The notes under the pieces: model-generated | What the model was told of the DNA's origin: nothing | Seen by the model: only the letters and a program-made list of their open reading frames with translations | Database searches by the model: none | NCBI GenBank assembly: GCA_964653285.1 | Contig: CAZZEX010000016.1 | Location: 1-64,000, forward strand | Reading direction: 5' to 3' | Length of the DNA stretch: 64,000 nt | Origin: CAZZEX01 sp964653285 | GTDB taxonomy: Bacteria; Chloroflexota; Anaerolineae; B4-G1 | In this document: in pieces, positions 32,983 to 41,525 of the stretch | How positions within the stretch are numbered: position 1 is the first letter of the stretch | How the letters are laid out: every line of letters starts with the position of its first letter | Made by a program: the position numbers and the translations under genes

Positions 32983-34273
32983 TCTCATACGGTTGGCCGT
33001 CGGCGGCAGGTGGAATGGCCTCTCCTACCACGCCGGCCAGGACGATCATCGTCACCAGGTAGGGAGCCATCAGCAGAAAATGGGAAGGGATAGGTACCTC
33101 CAGGATAGCCAGTTTGGTCTGGAGCGCGTCGGCGAAGCCGAAGATGAGTGCCGCGCCAAAAGCGCCAAAGGGCATCCACTTGCCGAAGATCATCGCCGCC
33201 AGGCCGATGAACCCCTTGCCAGCGGTCATCAACTCATCGAAGCGACCCACCGACCCCAGGATCAAGAAGGCTCCGCCCAGCCCCGCCACCATCCCTCCCA
33301 GCATCACGTTGACGTAGCGGGTTCTGAAGACGTTGACACCCAACGTGTCGGCCGCGCGGGGGTGCTCCCCCACCGCCCGGGTGCGCAGCCCCCAGCGGGT
33401 GTAGAAGAGCATCACATGAGCGCCGGTCAGCAGAATGAACAGCAGGTAAACCAGCACATTCTGATCGAAGAAAACTGGCCCGATGATCGGGATCTTGGCC
33501 AGGCCGGGGACAGGGGTACGGGGAAAGATGCCAGAATTGTTGAGATGCTGAAACTCGGCCAGGATGCGGGCACTGACGAAACTGGTGATGCCCACTGCCA
33601 GGATATTGATGGCGGTGCCGGCGATGATCTGGTCCACCTTGAAGCGGACGGCCATGAGGGCCAGGAGCAACCCCAGGAGCGCCCCCGCGACCAGGGCGCT
33701 GAGCAGGCCGAAGGGCATGGAGACCCAGGCTGGCCACTCCCAGACGTTGGCCGCCAGGCTGCCCATCAGCGCGGCGGCGAAGGCACCGGTCAGCATCATG
33801 CCCTCGATGGCGATGTTGATCACCGCGCAGCGCTCACACAGCGCTCCGGAGAGCGCCGCCAGGGCGATGGGGACAGATCGCAGGAGGGCGCTGCTCAGCA
33901 GGCCAGTCAGGTTCAGCGAACGGCCGCGGGCGGCCCACGTAAGGAAGGCCAACACGAACAGCATCGCCACCCCGCCCAGGGCCAGGTTGACCTTGCGGAA
34001 GCCCCGCGCCAGTTGCCAGCCCCCTATGAAGACACACACCAGCACAAACCCGTACAACGCCGCCGCGCTGGGAATGGGCAGGTCTGGCACTGGCAGCGCG
34101 TGCGACCTGGTAGGGTTGAACACAAAGGTTGACGTCTGGTCTCCAGCGGTGGTACGGGCAAAGAGCAAGAGGACGAGCAACCCGGCCCCCAGGAAAACCA
34201 GCCCGTACGTACGCGCCCGCCGGGGAGAAATCCCAGCCCGGGCTCCGCTTCGCTCCCACGCTGTTGTACTCAC
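32975..34273 (-). CDS. BMP-family ABC transporter permease (NupQ-like)
   Basis: 432 aa from GTG 34273 (GGGAGG upstream). About ten membrane segments; signature region AALSGALCERCAVINIAIEGMMLTGAFAAAL (about 140-170) and GLRTRAVGEHPRAADTLGVNV (about 305-325) are typical of the second permease of nucleoside-type BMP importers. An N-terminal extension of about 110 residues with two extra hydrophobic segments precedes the core. It is the last gene of a minus-strand operon: ATPase, BMP-permease fusion, this gene. Its 3' end overlaps a heptamer array. Confidence 0.88.
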   Translation of the reverse strand: MSTTAWERSGARAGISPRRARTYGLVFLGAGLLVLLLFARTTAGDQTSTFVFNPTRSHALPVPDLPIPSAAALYGFVLVCVFIGGWQLARGFRKVNLALGGVAMLFVLAFLTWAARGRSLNLTGLLSSALLRSVPIALAALSGALCERCAVINIAIEGMMLTGAFAAALMGSLAANVWEWPAWVSMPFGLLSALVAGALLGLLLALMAVRFKVDQIIAGTAINILAVGITSFVSARILAEFQHLNNSGIFPRTPVPGLAKIPIIGPVFFDQNVLVYLLFILLTGAHVMLFYTRWGLRTRAVGEHPRAADTLGVNVFRTRYVNVMLGGMVAGLGGAFLILGSVGRFDELMTAGKGFIGLAAMIFGKWMPFGAFGAALIFGFADALQTKLAILEVPIPSHFLLMAPYLVTMIVLAGVVGEAIPPAADGQPYEKQ

Positions 34274-34277
34274 ATCC

Positions 34278-34320
34278 TACCTCCCTTCTGCTTCCTGCCT
34301 CTTGCTTCCTGCTTCCTGCT
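34278..34320. repeat. Short heptamer array between the two permease genes
   Basis: About five copies of TGCTTCC/TGCCTCT fill the gap between the permease genes, and run into the stop codon of the upstream one. Same repeat type as 32907-32982. Confidence 0.65.
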
Positions 34321-36583
34321 AGACCTGACCCCAGCCCCGGGTGAAGATTGCCTCACCCACCTCCTTCGGAACGCGGAGGCGGTAGATGAGACGGATCACT
34401 TCCGGGGCAGCGATGAAGATGATGATCAACCCTTGTAGCACAGAGATGATGTCAATCGGCACAAAGGCTGGTGGTGCTTGCATCCGCTGCGCGCCGGCCC
34501 GCAGGAAGCCGAAGAGAAGCGACGCCAACAGGACGCCCACGGGATGGCTCTTGCCCAACAGCGCCAGGGCGATAGAATCGAAGCCGTAGCCGGAGAAGAA
34601 GGCGTTGGGCATGTAATGGATGACGCCCAGGATGTCGTGGGCACCGGCCAGCCCCGCCAGCCCCCCGCTGGCCGCCATCGCCACGACGAAACTTCGCGCC
34701 ACGCTGATCCCGGCGGTCCGGGCCGCGCGGGGGTTGGCCCCCACCGCCCGGATCTCGAAGCCCAGCGTCGTCTTGAAGAGCAGCCAATAGACCACCGCGA
34801 CCGCAGCCAGCGCCAGAAAGAGCCCCACGTTGATGCTGATGGAGGGATTGTCGGGAAAGAACTGGGGCAGGTAGGCGGAGGGCTGGATCTCCGGGCTTAT
34901 AGGACGGTACCCGGGACGAGCCATCGGCCCGCCCACTTGCAGGAGGTAGTCGGCCAACCGGTAAGCGACGTAGTTGAGCATGATGGTGTTGATCACTTCG
35001 TGGGCGCCCGTCTTAGCCTTCAGGAAACCGACAATAGCCGCCCAGACAGCGCCGCCGGCCATCCCAGCCACCAGAGCCAGGGGCAGGTGAATAAACCAGG
35101 GAAGTCCCTTGATGCTGTACCCCACGAAGACCGAAGCCAACCCACCGATGAAGTACTGCCCCTCGGCACCGATATTGAACAGACCGCAACGGAAACCCAA
35201 CGCCACCGCCAGCCCGGCGAAGATGTAGGGGGTGGCGATGCGCAGACTCTCCGTCAGCGGGCGGATGGCCCGCAGCAGTTCAGTAGTATCCCCAGTCTGG
35301 GAATAGATCGAGAAACCTTCGATGATGCGGGACGGGCTGCCGAAGGCTCCCTCGAAGAGGGCAGTGTAGGCCTGGACGATTGATTGCCAGGCCGCCGCCA
35401 GTCCCGCTGTCAGTCCGGTGCCAAAGGCCGCCCAGACATCAGGATCGAAGGCAGCGACGAAGATGCCACCGACGACCAGCGCGGTGAAGATTGCCAGGAT
35501 CGGCATCAGTGCTGCCGGCCAGTTCCAGGCCATGAGGCGCGGCAGCAACCCCTCCAGCAGGGCCTCTCCCTGAGGCCCTACCCGGGTGTGGACGCGGCCG
35601 GTGCGCAGCCCCTCGGCCACCTCCAGAATCTGGCCCCGCACCTCGGAGGGGATGGCAGTGTCGGCCATATGGTAAGGGGCCAGCCCGACGCCGTCAACGC
35701 CCAGGTCGAAGCGGAGCACGCCACTGTGGAGTTTCCCCTGCACCGCCCGGGTGACGGCGGTGTAGACCGCCTGATCCACCCGCTTGATGGCGCTGGTCAA
35801 CAACCGCTCGGCTCCAGGACTCTCCCCACCCCGGAAGGTCGTCACCCACTCGTCCTGGTCCACCCCGATGGCCCACGCCCCTCGCTGAGCCGCAGCCTGG
35901 ATGGCCGCGCTGCCGCTCAACCCGCCGGCAGCGAAGATCACATCCGCCCCCTGCCCGACCAACTCTCCAGCAGCCTTCTCGCCCGTCTTCTGGTCGGTGA
36001 AGGAATCGGTGTATACCTGGACCACATTCGCCCGCCGGTTGGTGAATTCCACGCCATGTTCAAATCCCTGCTGGAACTTGCGCACCGGCGCCACATCCAT
36101 CCCACCCACGAAGCCCACGGTTTCTCGCTCCGTCATCAACCCCGCCAGCGCCCCAGCCAGGAAGCCAGCCTGGTCCTCGGCGAAGACCAGCCCGGTGACG
36201 TTGCGGCTCTCCGGCAGTGGCTCGTGGTCCACGATGATGAAGTGCACCGCAGGGTAGCGCATCGCCAGCCGCTCCACTGCCGATCCCGCGGTGGACCCCA
36301 CGGTGACGATGAAGGCGCAACCACGCTCGATCAGTCGGCGGATGTTGGCCTCGTAATCCACCTGTGACTCGGTCTGGATGACGTCAAACTCGATGGCCTG
36401 CTCCTCCGCACACCGCTTCAGCCCTTCGTAAGCGTACTGATTGAAGGTGCCATCGTCAATACGACCCACGTCGGTGACCAAACCCACTCGTACCCCCCCC
36501 GTCCCCCCCGAAGCGGAGGGGAGTTCCACCCCCCCCGTCCCCCCCGAAGCGGAGGGGAGTCGTTTATCAGGCGACGCTTGCAC
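34319..36583 (-). CDS. Fusion of a BMP-type substrate-binding domain and an ABC permease (NupP-like)
   Basis: 754 aa from GTG 36583 (AAAGGAGG, 6-nt spacer). Residues about 30-330 are a BMP/Med-type binding domain: RVGLVTDVGRIDDGTFNQ, VDYEANIRRLIERGCAFIVTVG, LVFAEDQAGFLAGALAGL and GVDQDEW. A membrane permease follows (about 360-754) with NIGAEGQYFIGGL and GFEIRAVGANPRAARTAGI. No signal peptide or lipobox precedes the binding domain, unlike the free BMP protein at 38742. How the domain reaches the outside is unclear; it may have become an intracellular domain. A 36-bp tandem repeat adds LPSASGGTGGV twice near the N terminus. The start overlaps the upstream ATPase gene by 17 bp. Confidence 0.88.
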   Translation of the reverse strand: MQASPDKRLPSASGGTGGVELPSASGGTGGVRVGLVTDVGRIDDGTFNQYAYEGLKRCAEEQAIEFDVIQTESQVDYEANIRRLIERGCAFIVTVGSTAGSAVERLAMRYPAVHFIIVDHEPLPESRNVTGLVFAEDQAGFLAGALAGLMTERETVGFVGGMDVAPVRKFQQGFEHGVEFTNRRANVVQVYTDSFTDQKTGEKAAGELVGQGADVIFAAGGLSGSAAIQAAAQRGAWAIGVDQDEWVTTFRGGESPGAERLLTSAIKRVDQAVYTAVTRAVQGKLHSGVLRFDLGVDGVGLAPYHMADTAIPSEVRGQILEVAEGLRTGRVHTRVGPQGEALLEGLLPRLMAWNWPAALMPILAIFTALVVGGIFVAAFDPDVWAAFGTGLTAGLAAAWQSIVQAYTALFEGAFGSPSRIIEGFSIYSQTGDTTELLRAIRPLTESLRIATPYIFAGLAVALGFRCGLFNIGAEGQYFIGGLASVFVGYSIKGLPWFIHLPLALVAGMAGGAVWAAIVGFLKAKTGAHEVINTIMLNYVAYRLADYLLQVGGPMARPGYRPISPEIQPSAYLPQFFPDNPSISINVGLFLALAAVAVVYWLLFKTTLGFEIRAVGANPRAARTAGISVARSFVVAMAASGGLAGLAGAHDILGVIHYMPNAFFSGYGFDSIALALLGKSHPVGVLLASLLFGFLRAGAQRMQAPPAFVPIDIISVLQGLIIIFIAAPEVIRLIYRLRVPKEVGEAIFTRGWGQV
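36493..36561. repeat. 36-bp tandem duplication inside the BMP-permease fusion gene
   Basis: Two copies of a C-run/GAAGCGGAGGGGAGT unit with period 36 bp, so the reading frame is kept and a 12-residue unit is duplicated. Confidence 0.8.
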
Positions 36584-38162
36584 CGGCAACCTCCTTTCGA
36601 GCCTCCCCGTCGCTGGGGCCGGTCTCCGACCGCGCCCCGACTCCCGCCATCAGCAGGCCAACCTCCTCTTTGGCCACCTGATCGGCAGGCAGGATGTCCA
36701 CGATCTTCCCCTCATACATGACCGCGATGCGGTCCGAGAGCCCCATCACCTCGTCTAACTCCGGCGAGACCAGGAGGACCGCACATCCCTCGTCCCGCTT
36801 CTCGACGATGCGACGGTGGATGTACTCGATTGAACCCACGTCCAGCCCTCGTGTGGGCTGGGAGGCGATGAGCAGACGGATAGGACGGGAGAACTCACGG
36901 GCGACGATGACCTTCTGCTGGTTGCCGCCGGAAAGGTTGGAGACCGGCGTCAACACACTGGGTGTACGCACGTCGAACATCCGTGCCCGCTGCTCCGCCG
37001 TCGCCAGGATGGTTTCCTGATCTAGCGTGCCGAGGTGGGCGAAGGGGGGCAGGTAGTACGTGTTAAGAACCAGGTTGTCGGCGACGGGGAAACTGAGCAC
37101 CAGTCCGTCCTGCTGACGGTCCTCCGGCACGTGGGCCACCCCCTGCTCCAACACCCGCCGGGGAGAGGCGTCGGTAACCTCGGCCTCCAGGATGTGCACC
37201 TGGCCCGCCACCACGGACCGGAGGCCGGTAAGCGCCTGCACCAGTTCCGTCTGACCGTTCCCCTGAACGCCGGCCACCCCCAGCACCTCGCCGGCGCGCA
37301 CCTGGAAGGAGACACTCCGGACCGCCATGTTGCCCCGGTCGTCCAGCACCTCCAGGTTCTCCACTTCCAGCACCGTCTCGCCGGGACGGGCAGGTCCCTT
37401 CTCCACCCGCAGGAGTACCTGCCGCCCGACCATCATGGCGGCCAGTTTCTGCTCGTCGCTCTGGGCCGGGGTGGTGGTACCCACCACCCTTCCGTTTCGC
37501 AGGACGGTGATCCGATCAGCGATGGCCATCACCTCCTTCAGTTTATGGGTGATGAAGATCACCGACTTACCCTGCGCCACCAGGGAGCGGATGACTTTGA
37601 AGAGTTCTTCCACTTCTTGAGGGGTGAGCACCGCCGTCGGCTCGTCCAGGACGAGGATATCCGCCTCCCGGTACAGCAGCTTAATGATCTCCACCCGCTG
37701 CTGGACTCCCACCGGCAAGGTACTGACGTAGGCGTCGGGGTCCACCTCCAGCCCATACTGGTCGGATATCTCGCGGATGCGCTGGGCAGCGACGGCCCGG
37801 TCCAGGAAAATCCCATTCTTGATGGACTCCACCCCCAGCATGACGTTTTCCGCCACGGTGAGCACCGGCACCAGCATGAAATGCTGGTGGACCATACCGA
37901 CGCCCTGGGCGATGGCATCGTTGGGCTCGTGGATCTCAACCCGCTGGCCTCGCACGGTGATCTCTCCCTCGTCGGGAGCGTAGAGGCCGTAGAGGACATT
38001 CATCAGAGTGGTCTTGCCTGCCCCGTTCTCCCCCAGGAGGGCGTGGATCTCGCCCTCCTCCAGGGTCAGGTCAATGTGATCGTTGGCCAGGACACCGGGG
38101 AAGGCCTTGGTGATACCATGTAGTTCCAGGACAGGGGGTGGCGAATTGCGAATCGGGGACAT
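36567..38162 (-). CDS. BMP-family ABC transporter ATPase with duplicated nucleotide-binding domains
   Basis: 531 aa from ATG 38162 (AGGAGG, 5-nt spacer). First ABC domain (about 10-245): Walker A GENGAGKTT, degenerate signature LPVGVQQRVEI, Walker B ILVLDEPTAVL. Second domain (about 265-510): GVQGNGQTE in place of a full Walker A, LSGGNQQKVIVAREF and LLIASQPTRGLD. Weak A/B motifs in the second half are usual in sugar/nucleoside-class ATPases. It energises the two permeases downstream in the same operon. The upstream intergenic region contains repeat family A and lies divergent from the dual binding protein at 38742. Confidence 0.92.
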   Translation of the reverse strand: MSPIRNSPPPVLELHGITKAFPGVLANDHIDLTLEEGEIHALLGENGAGKTTLMNVLYGLYAPDEGEITVRGQRVEIHEPNDAIAQGVGMVHQHFMLVPVLTVAENVMLGVESIKNGIFLDRAVAAQRIREISDQYGLEVDPDAYVSTLPVGVQQRVEIIKLLYREADILVLDEPTAVLTPQEVEELFKVIRSLVAQGKSVIFITHKLKEVMAIADRITVLRNGRVVGTTTPAQSDEQKLAAMMVGRQVLLRVEKGPARPGETVLEVENLEVLDDRGNMAVRSVSFQVRAGEVLGVAGVQGNGQTELVQALTGLRSVVAGQVHILEAEVTDASPRRVLEQGVAHVPEDRQQDGLVLSFPVADNLVLNTYYLPPFAHLGTLDQETILATAEQRARMFDVRTPSVLTPVSNLSGGNQQKVIVAREFSRPIRLLIASQPTRGLDVGSIEYIHRRIVEKRDEGCAVLLVSPELDEVMGLSDRIAVMYEGKIVDILPADQVAKEEVGLLMAGVGARSETGPSDGEARKEVAGASVA

Positions 38163-38246
38163 TGTTGCCTCCTGGGCGTAAAGTGTATCACGCATCCCGC
38201 TTTACGTACTCGCGTTAGTATACGGCAAAATCGCCGGATGTCAAAC

Positions 38247-38345
38247 AAGTGTGGCTAAAATCGGTTGGACGTCCGGCTTCAGCCGGAAAACCCCCGCTGA
38301 AGCGGGGCGTCCACTCCTTATCCCCAATTCATTTTAGCCAGGCTC
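38247..38345. repeat. 99-bp palindromic repeat, family A, copy 2
   Basis: Shares with copies 1 and 3 the core GGTTGGACGTCCGGCTTCAG and the second hairpin CCCCGCTGAAGCGGGGCGTCC. Its arms differ (TGGCTAAAAT / ATTTTAGCCA) but remain mutually complementary. Flanked by the 9-bp direct repeat ATGTCAAAC (38238-38246 and 38346-38354), so insertion is well supported. Confidence 0.85.
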
Positions 38346-38479
38346 ATGTCAAACGTAAGCGTTCACCTGGGGGCAAAGAAACCGGGTTTTTCCCGCAAAA
38401 GGAACCTCTGGAACCTGAAATTCAGAATCTGCGGGAGGGTTTGCCCCCAAATTGAAACGCACCCCCTGGAAACCCCCGC

Positions 38480-38507
38480 TTGCCTTTATCCCCGATTTGG
38501 TTATAAT
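38480..38507 (+). promoter_or_regulatory. Sigma70-like promoter of the dual binding protein
   Basis: TTGCCT (38480-38485), 16-nt spacer, TATAAT (38502-38507). It implies a leader of about 225 nt before ATG 38742. Between this promoter and the repeat at 38345 lies a further imperfect palindrome ending GGGGGCAAA / TTTGCCCCC (about 38372-38450). Confidence 0.7.
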
Positions 38508-38541
38508 ATGCCTGTCATGCTATAGTCGTCTTCACGTAAGT

Positions 38542-38647
38542 GAGACCTCTCGGAAAAGGGTAGTGGCCCAACCGAGTTGGGCGTTGTTCGACCCAAGACG
38601 CCTGCTATCCGTCAAAAAGGGCCCTGCTCGACTTTCCGAGAAATCTC
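38542..38647 (+). ncRNA. Structured 5' leader, possible riboswitch of unknown class
   Basis: A closing helix of 15 positions pairs 38542-38556 with 38633-38647 (GAGA-TCTCGGAAA with two mismatches). Inside it, GGGTAG-T-GGC (38558-38567) pairs with GCC-TG-CTATCC (38600-38610), enclosing hairpin CCAAC-CGA-GTTGG and a GGG/CCC hairpin; a small GTC/GAC arm with GGGCCC follows. GGCCC and GGGCC could also form an alternative pairing. The element lies between the promoter and the ribosome site of the transporter gene. I could not match a known riboswitch. Confidence 0.4.
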
Positions 38648-38741
38648 AGGTGAGAGAGGAGGTGAGTGTATAGCGAAAGTGCTTTTGTATTCCCCTATTG
38701 AACGACAAATCACATCCCGTTAATCTAAGAGGAGGAGAAAA

Positions 38742-41273
38742 ATGCGCAAGTTGCTGTTAGTAAGTATGAGTCTGTTGACAGTGGTGACGCTGTTGGCGGC
38801 CTGCGGCCCCAAGCCGACCGAGGCTCCCACGGAGGCCCCCCCTGCTGCGACGGAAGCCCCCGCCGCCCCGGCTGAGGCTTTCAAGGTCGGCATGGTCACC
38901 GACATGGGCGGGATTGACGACAAGTCCTTCAACGCCACCTCCTGGCATGGCATGGAAATGGCCAAGGAGGAATTAGGTGTTGACGTCGCCTATCTCGAAT
39001 CGCAGCAGCAGACCGACTACGCGGTCAACATCACCCAGTTCCTGGACCAGGACTACAACATGATCGTCACCGTCGGCTTCCTGCTGGGTGAGGACACCGC
39101 GACGTTCGCCCAGCAGAACCCCGACACGAACTTCGCCATCGTGGACTATGCCTACGACCCGACCATCCCCAACGTGCTGGGTCTGACCTTCGCCACCGAC
39201 GAGGCGGCCTTTATGGCCGGGTATCTGGCGGCCGGGATGAGCAAGACCGGCAAGGTAGGCACCTTCGGCGGCATCGAGATCCCGTCGGTCACCATCTTCA
39301 TGGTGGGTTTCAAAGGCGGCGTGGATTACTACAACGAGAAGCACGGGACAGACGTCGAGGTGCTGGGTATGGACCTGTTCGTCGGCAACTTCGAGTCGAC
39401 CGACGACGGCCGTCGCGCGGGTGAGGACCTGATCTCCGAGGGCGCGGACGTCGTCATGCCGGTGGCCGGCCCGGTGGGTCTGGGCACCGCCGCCGCAGTC
39501 AAGGATAACCCCGGCACGATGCTCATCGGCGTGGACACCGACTGGTGTGTCAGCGCGGCGGAGTACTGCGACGTCACCCTGACCAGCGTTTTGAAGAACA
39601 TGGATGTGGCGGTGCGGGACGCCGTCAAGGCGAGCCAGGAAGGAACCTTCAAGGGCGGCGTCTACATCGGCACGCTGGATAACGCTGGGGTCGGCATCAC
39701 CGACTTCCACGAGTTTGATAGCGAGGTACCGGACGACCTGAAGGCGGAACTGGACGAGATTGGCCAGGGGATCATCGCCGGCACCATCAGCACTGGCTGG
39801 GGTGTGGCAGAGGCACCCGCAGAAGAAGTCGAGCCTCTGATCATCGGCACGACCGACTCCGTCACCGACCTCGACCCGGCTCAGTCCTACGACTTCCACA
39901 CCTGGGAGATCCACCACAACACGATGGACACACTCCTGACCTACATCCCCGGCACGACTGAACTCCAGCCCGGGTTGGCAGAGTCCTACGAGGTCAGCGA
40001 TGACGGGTTGGAGTACACCTTCAAACTGCGTGAGGGACTGAAGTTCCCCGACGGCAATACCTTCAACGCCGACGCGGTGGTATGGTCCATCAACCGCGTG
40101 ATGCGGCTGGAGGGCGACCCCAACTGGCTGGTGACTTCCTTCGTGGACCACGTCGAGAAGGTGGGCGAATATACCGTCAAATTCGTTCTAGCGGACGCAG
40201 TGGGCTTCTTCCCACTGTTGATCGCTACCCAGCCCTACTCCGTCATCAGCCCAGAGTGCTACCCGGAGAACGAGTTCGACGTGGACAGCACCTGCGGTGG
40301 CATCGGCCCATACGTGATCAAGCGCTGGGAGCGAGACGTGGAGATGGAACTGGAAGCCAACCCCGATTACTACGGCACACCACCGGCCTATCCAGAGATC
40401 ATCGTGCGCTACTTCGCCGACTCCACCGCCATGCGGCTGGCCTTCGAAGCGGGCGACATTGACATCGCCTGGAAGACGCTGACTCCGTCCGACTACGACG
40501 ACTTCCGCGACAACGCCGACTACAACATGTACGAAGGGTCCGGCCCCTACATCCGCTACATCTGCTTCAACGCCACCACCGAGCCCTTCGACAACCCGAA
40601 GGTCCGTCAGGCTCTCTCCCTGGCCATTGACCGTGACGCCATCTCTGACGTCGTCTTCCAGGGCACGCATCAGAACCTGTACAGCATGGTGCCGGCCGGG
40701 ATGTTCGGTCACGTTGACGCCTTCCCCGATCGAGACCTGGAGCAGGCCAAAGCGCTCCTGGCCGAGGCGGGCTTCGACGAGGGCAACCCGCTGGTGATGG
40801 ACTTCTGGTGGACGCCCGACCACTACGGCCCGACCGAGGGTGACGTGGCGTCTGTAATCAAGCAGGCGTTTGAAGAGACCGGCGTGGTCCAGGTCAACCT
40901 GCAATCCGCCGAGTGGGCTACCTACACCGACTACTTCGGCCCCGGCACGATGCCCACTTTCCTGCTGGGCTGGTACCCCGACTACCTGGACCCCGATAAC
41001 TACACCTCCGCCTTCGCCGAGTGCGGTACCTCGGACGACCTGGGCATCTTCTACTGCAGCGACCAGATGGACGATCTGTTGCACAGAGCACGGCTCTCCA
41101 CCGACATGGATGAGCGAGCAGACCTGTACAAGCAGGTACAGGAACTGTGGACCACCGAGGCTCCGACCATCCCCTTTACCCAGGGGCTGCTGCTCGTCGT
41201 GACCCAGAAGAATGTCAGCGGGGTCACCCTGGACCCGACACTGTTCTTGCACTACTTCACACTGAGCAAGTAG
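38742..41273 (+). CDS. Dual substrate-binding lipoprotein: BMP domain fused to a DppA/OppA-type domain
   Basis: 843 aa from ATG 38742 (GAGGAGG). Signal peptide and lipobox TLLAACG (Cys about 21), Ala/Pro/Thr/Glu linker, then a complete BMP-family domain (about 45-350: VGMVTDMGGIDDKSFN, TVGFLLGEDTATF, LGLTFATDEAAFMAGYLAAGM, GVDTDWC). After a short EAPAEEVE linker comes a complete family 5 peptide-binding domain (about 365-843: LIIGTTDSVTDLDPAQSYD, YTFKLREGLKFPDG, FNATTEPFDNPKVRQALSLAID, FLLGWYPDYLDPDNY). The second domain lacks its own signal, as expected of a fusion. It lies between divergent BMP transporter genes and a downstream dppB, so it could serve both. A terminator follows. Confidence 0.9.
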   Translation: MRKLLLVSMSLLTVVTLLAACGPKPTEAPTEAPPAATEAPAAPAEAFKVGMVTDMGGIDDKSFNATSWHGMEMAKEELGVDVAYLESQQQTDYAVNITQFLDQDYNMIVTVGFLLGEDTATFAQQNPDTNFAIVDYAYDPTIPNVLGLTFATDEAAFMAGYLAAGMSKTGKVGTFGGIEIPSVTIFMVGFKGGVDYYNEKHGTDVEVLGMDLFVGNFESTDDGRRAGEDLISEGADVVMPVAGPVGLGTAAAVKDNPGTMLIGVDTDWCVSAAEYCDVTLTSVLKNMDVAVRDAVKASQEGTFKGGVYIGTLDNAGVGITDFHEFDSEVPDDLKAELDEIGQGIIAGTISTGWGVAEAPAEEVEPLIIGTTDSVTDLDPAQSYDFHTWEIHHNTMDTLLTYIPGTTELQPGLAESYEVSDDGLEYTFKLREGLKFPDGNTFNADAVVWSINRVMRLEGDPNWLVTSFVDHVEKVGEYTVKFVLADAVGFFPLLIATQPYSVISPECYPENEFDVDSTCGGIGPYVIKRWERDVEMELEANPDYYGTPPAYPEIIVRYFADSTAMRLAFEAGDIDIAWKTLTPSDYDDFRDNADYNMYEGSGPYIRYICFNATTEPFDNPKVRQALSLAIDRDAISDVVFQGTHQNLYSMVPAGMFGHVDAFPDRDLEQAKALLAEAGFDEGNPLVMDFWWTPDHYGPTEGDVASVIKQAFEETGVVQVNLQSAEWATYTDYFGPGTMPTFLLGWYPDYLDPDNYTSAFAECGTSDDLGIFYCSDQMDDLLHRARLSTDMDERADLYKQVQELWTTEAPTIPFTQGLLLVVTQKNVSGVTLDPTLFLHYFTLSK

Positions 41274-41308
41274 TAGACAGGGACATTCAACAAGCGTGAC
41301 ACTAGAGT

Positions 41309-41352
41309 GGAGGGGTTTTGATGGGGCTTTCCCTTCGGAACCCCTCCCTCTT
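41309..41352 (+). terminator. Terminator after the dual binding protein
   Basis: Stem GGAGGGGTT / AACCCCTCC (41309-41347) with a 21-nt loop, followed by CTCTTCT. Weak T-run. Confidence 0.6.
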
Positions 41353-41368
41353 CTATGGCATCAAGCCC

Positions 41369-41449
41369 GCATCCTCTCAATAAGTTGGGGGAAGTAAGGC
41401 AAATTGCCAATTTGCCCTACATTGGCCCCAGAATACTGAGACGGTACAT
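41369..41449. repeat. 81-bp relative of palindromic repeat family B
   Basis: Arms TCTCAATAAGTTGGGG and CCCCAGAATACTGAGA, with AGTAAGG and CCCTAC positioned as in family B, but only one inner hairpin (GGCAAATT/AATTTGCC). Flanked by the 9-bp direct repeat ATCAAGCCC (41360-41368 and 41450-41458). Confidence 0.7.
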
Positions 41450-41525
41450 ATCAAGCCCTAACATGGCGAAAGTCCTTAATCTTCGCTATGTCGGGCAGGC
41501 TGAACAAACATAGGAAGTAGGAACT

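Noticed and set aside
35384..38123. Long plus-strand frames opposite the BMP-permease fusion and ABC ATPase
   Set aside because: Shadows of genes with clear Walker and permease motifs on the minus strand.
38542..38647. Assigning the leader RNA to purine, TPP, SAM, cobalamin or T-box classes
   Set aside because: The conserved sequence blocks of those classes are not present; only the secondary structure is suggestive.
38660..38675. Tiny GTG-AGT-GTA-TAG frame with GGAGG upstream in the leader RNA
   Set aside because: Three codons after a purine-rich stretch are expected by chance; no regulatory codon bias can be read from it.
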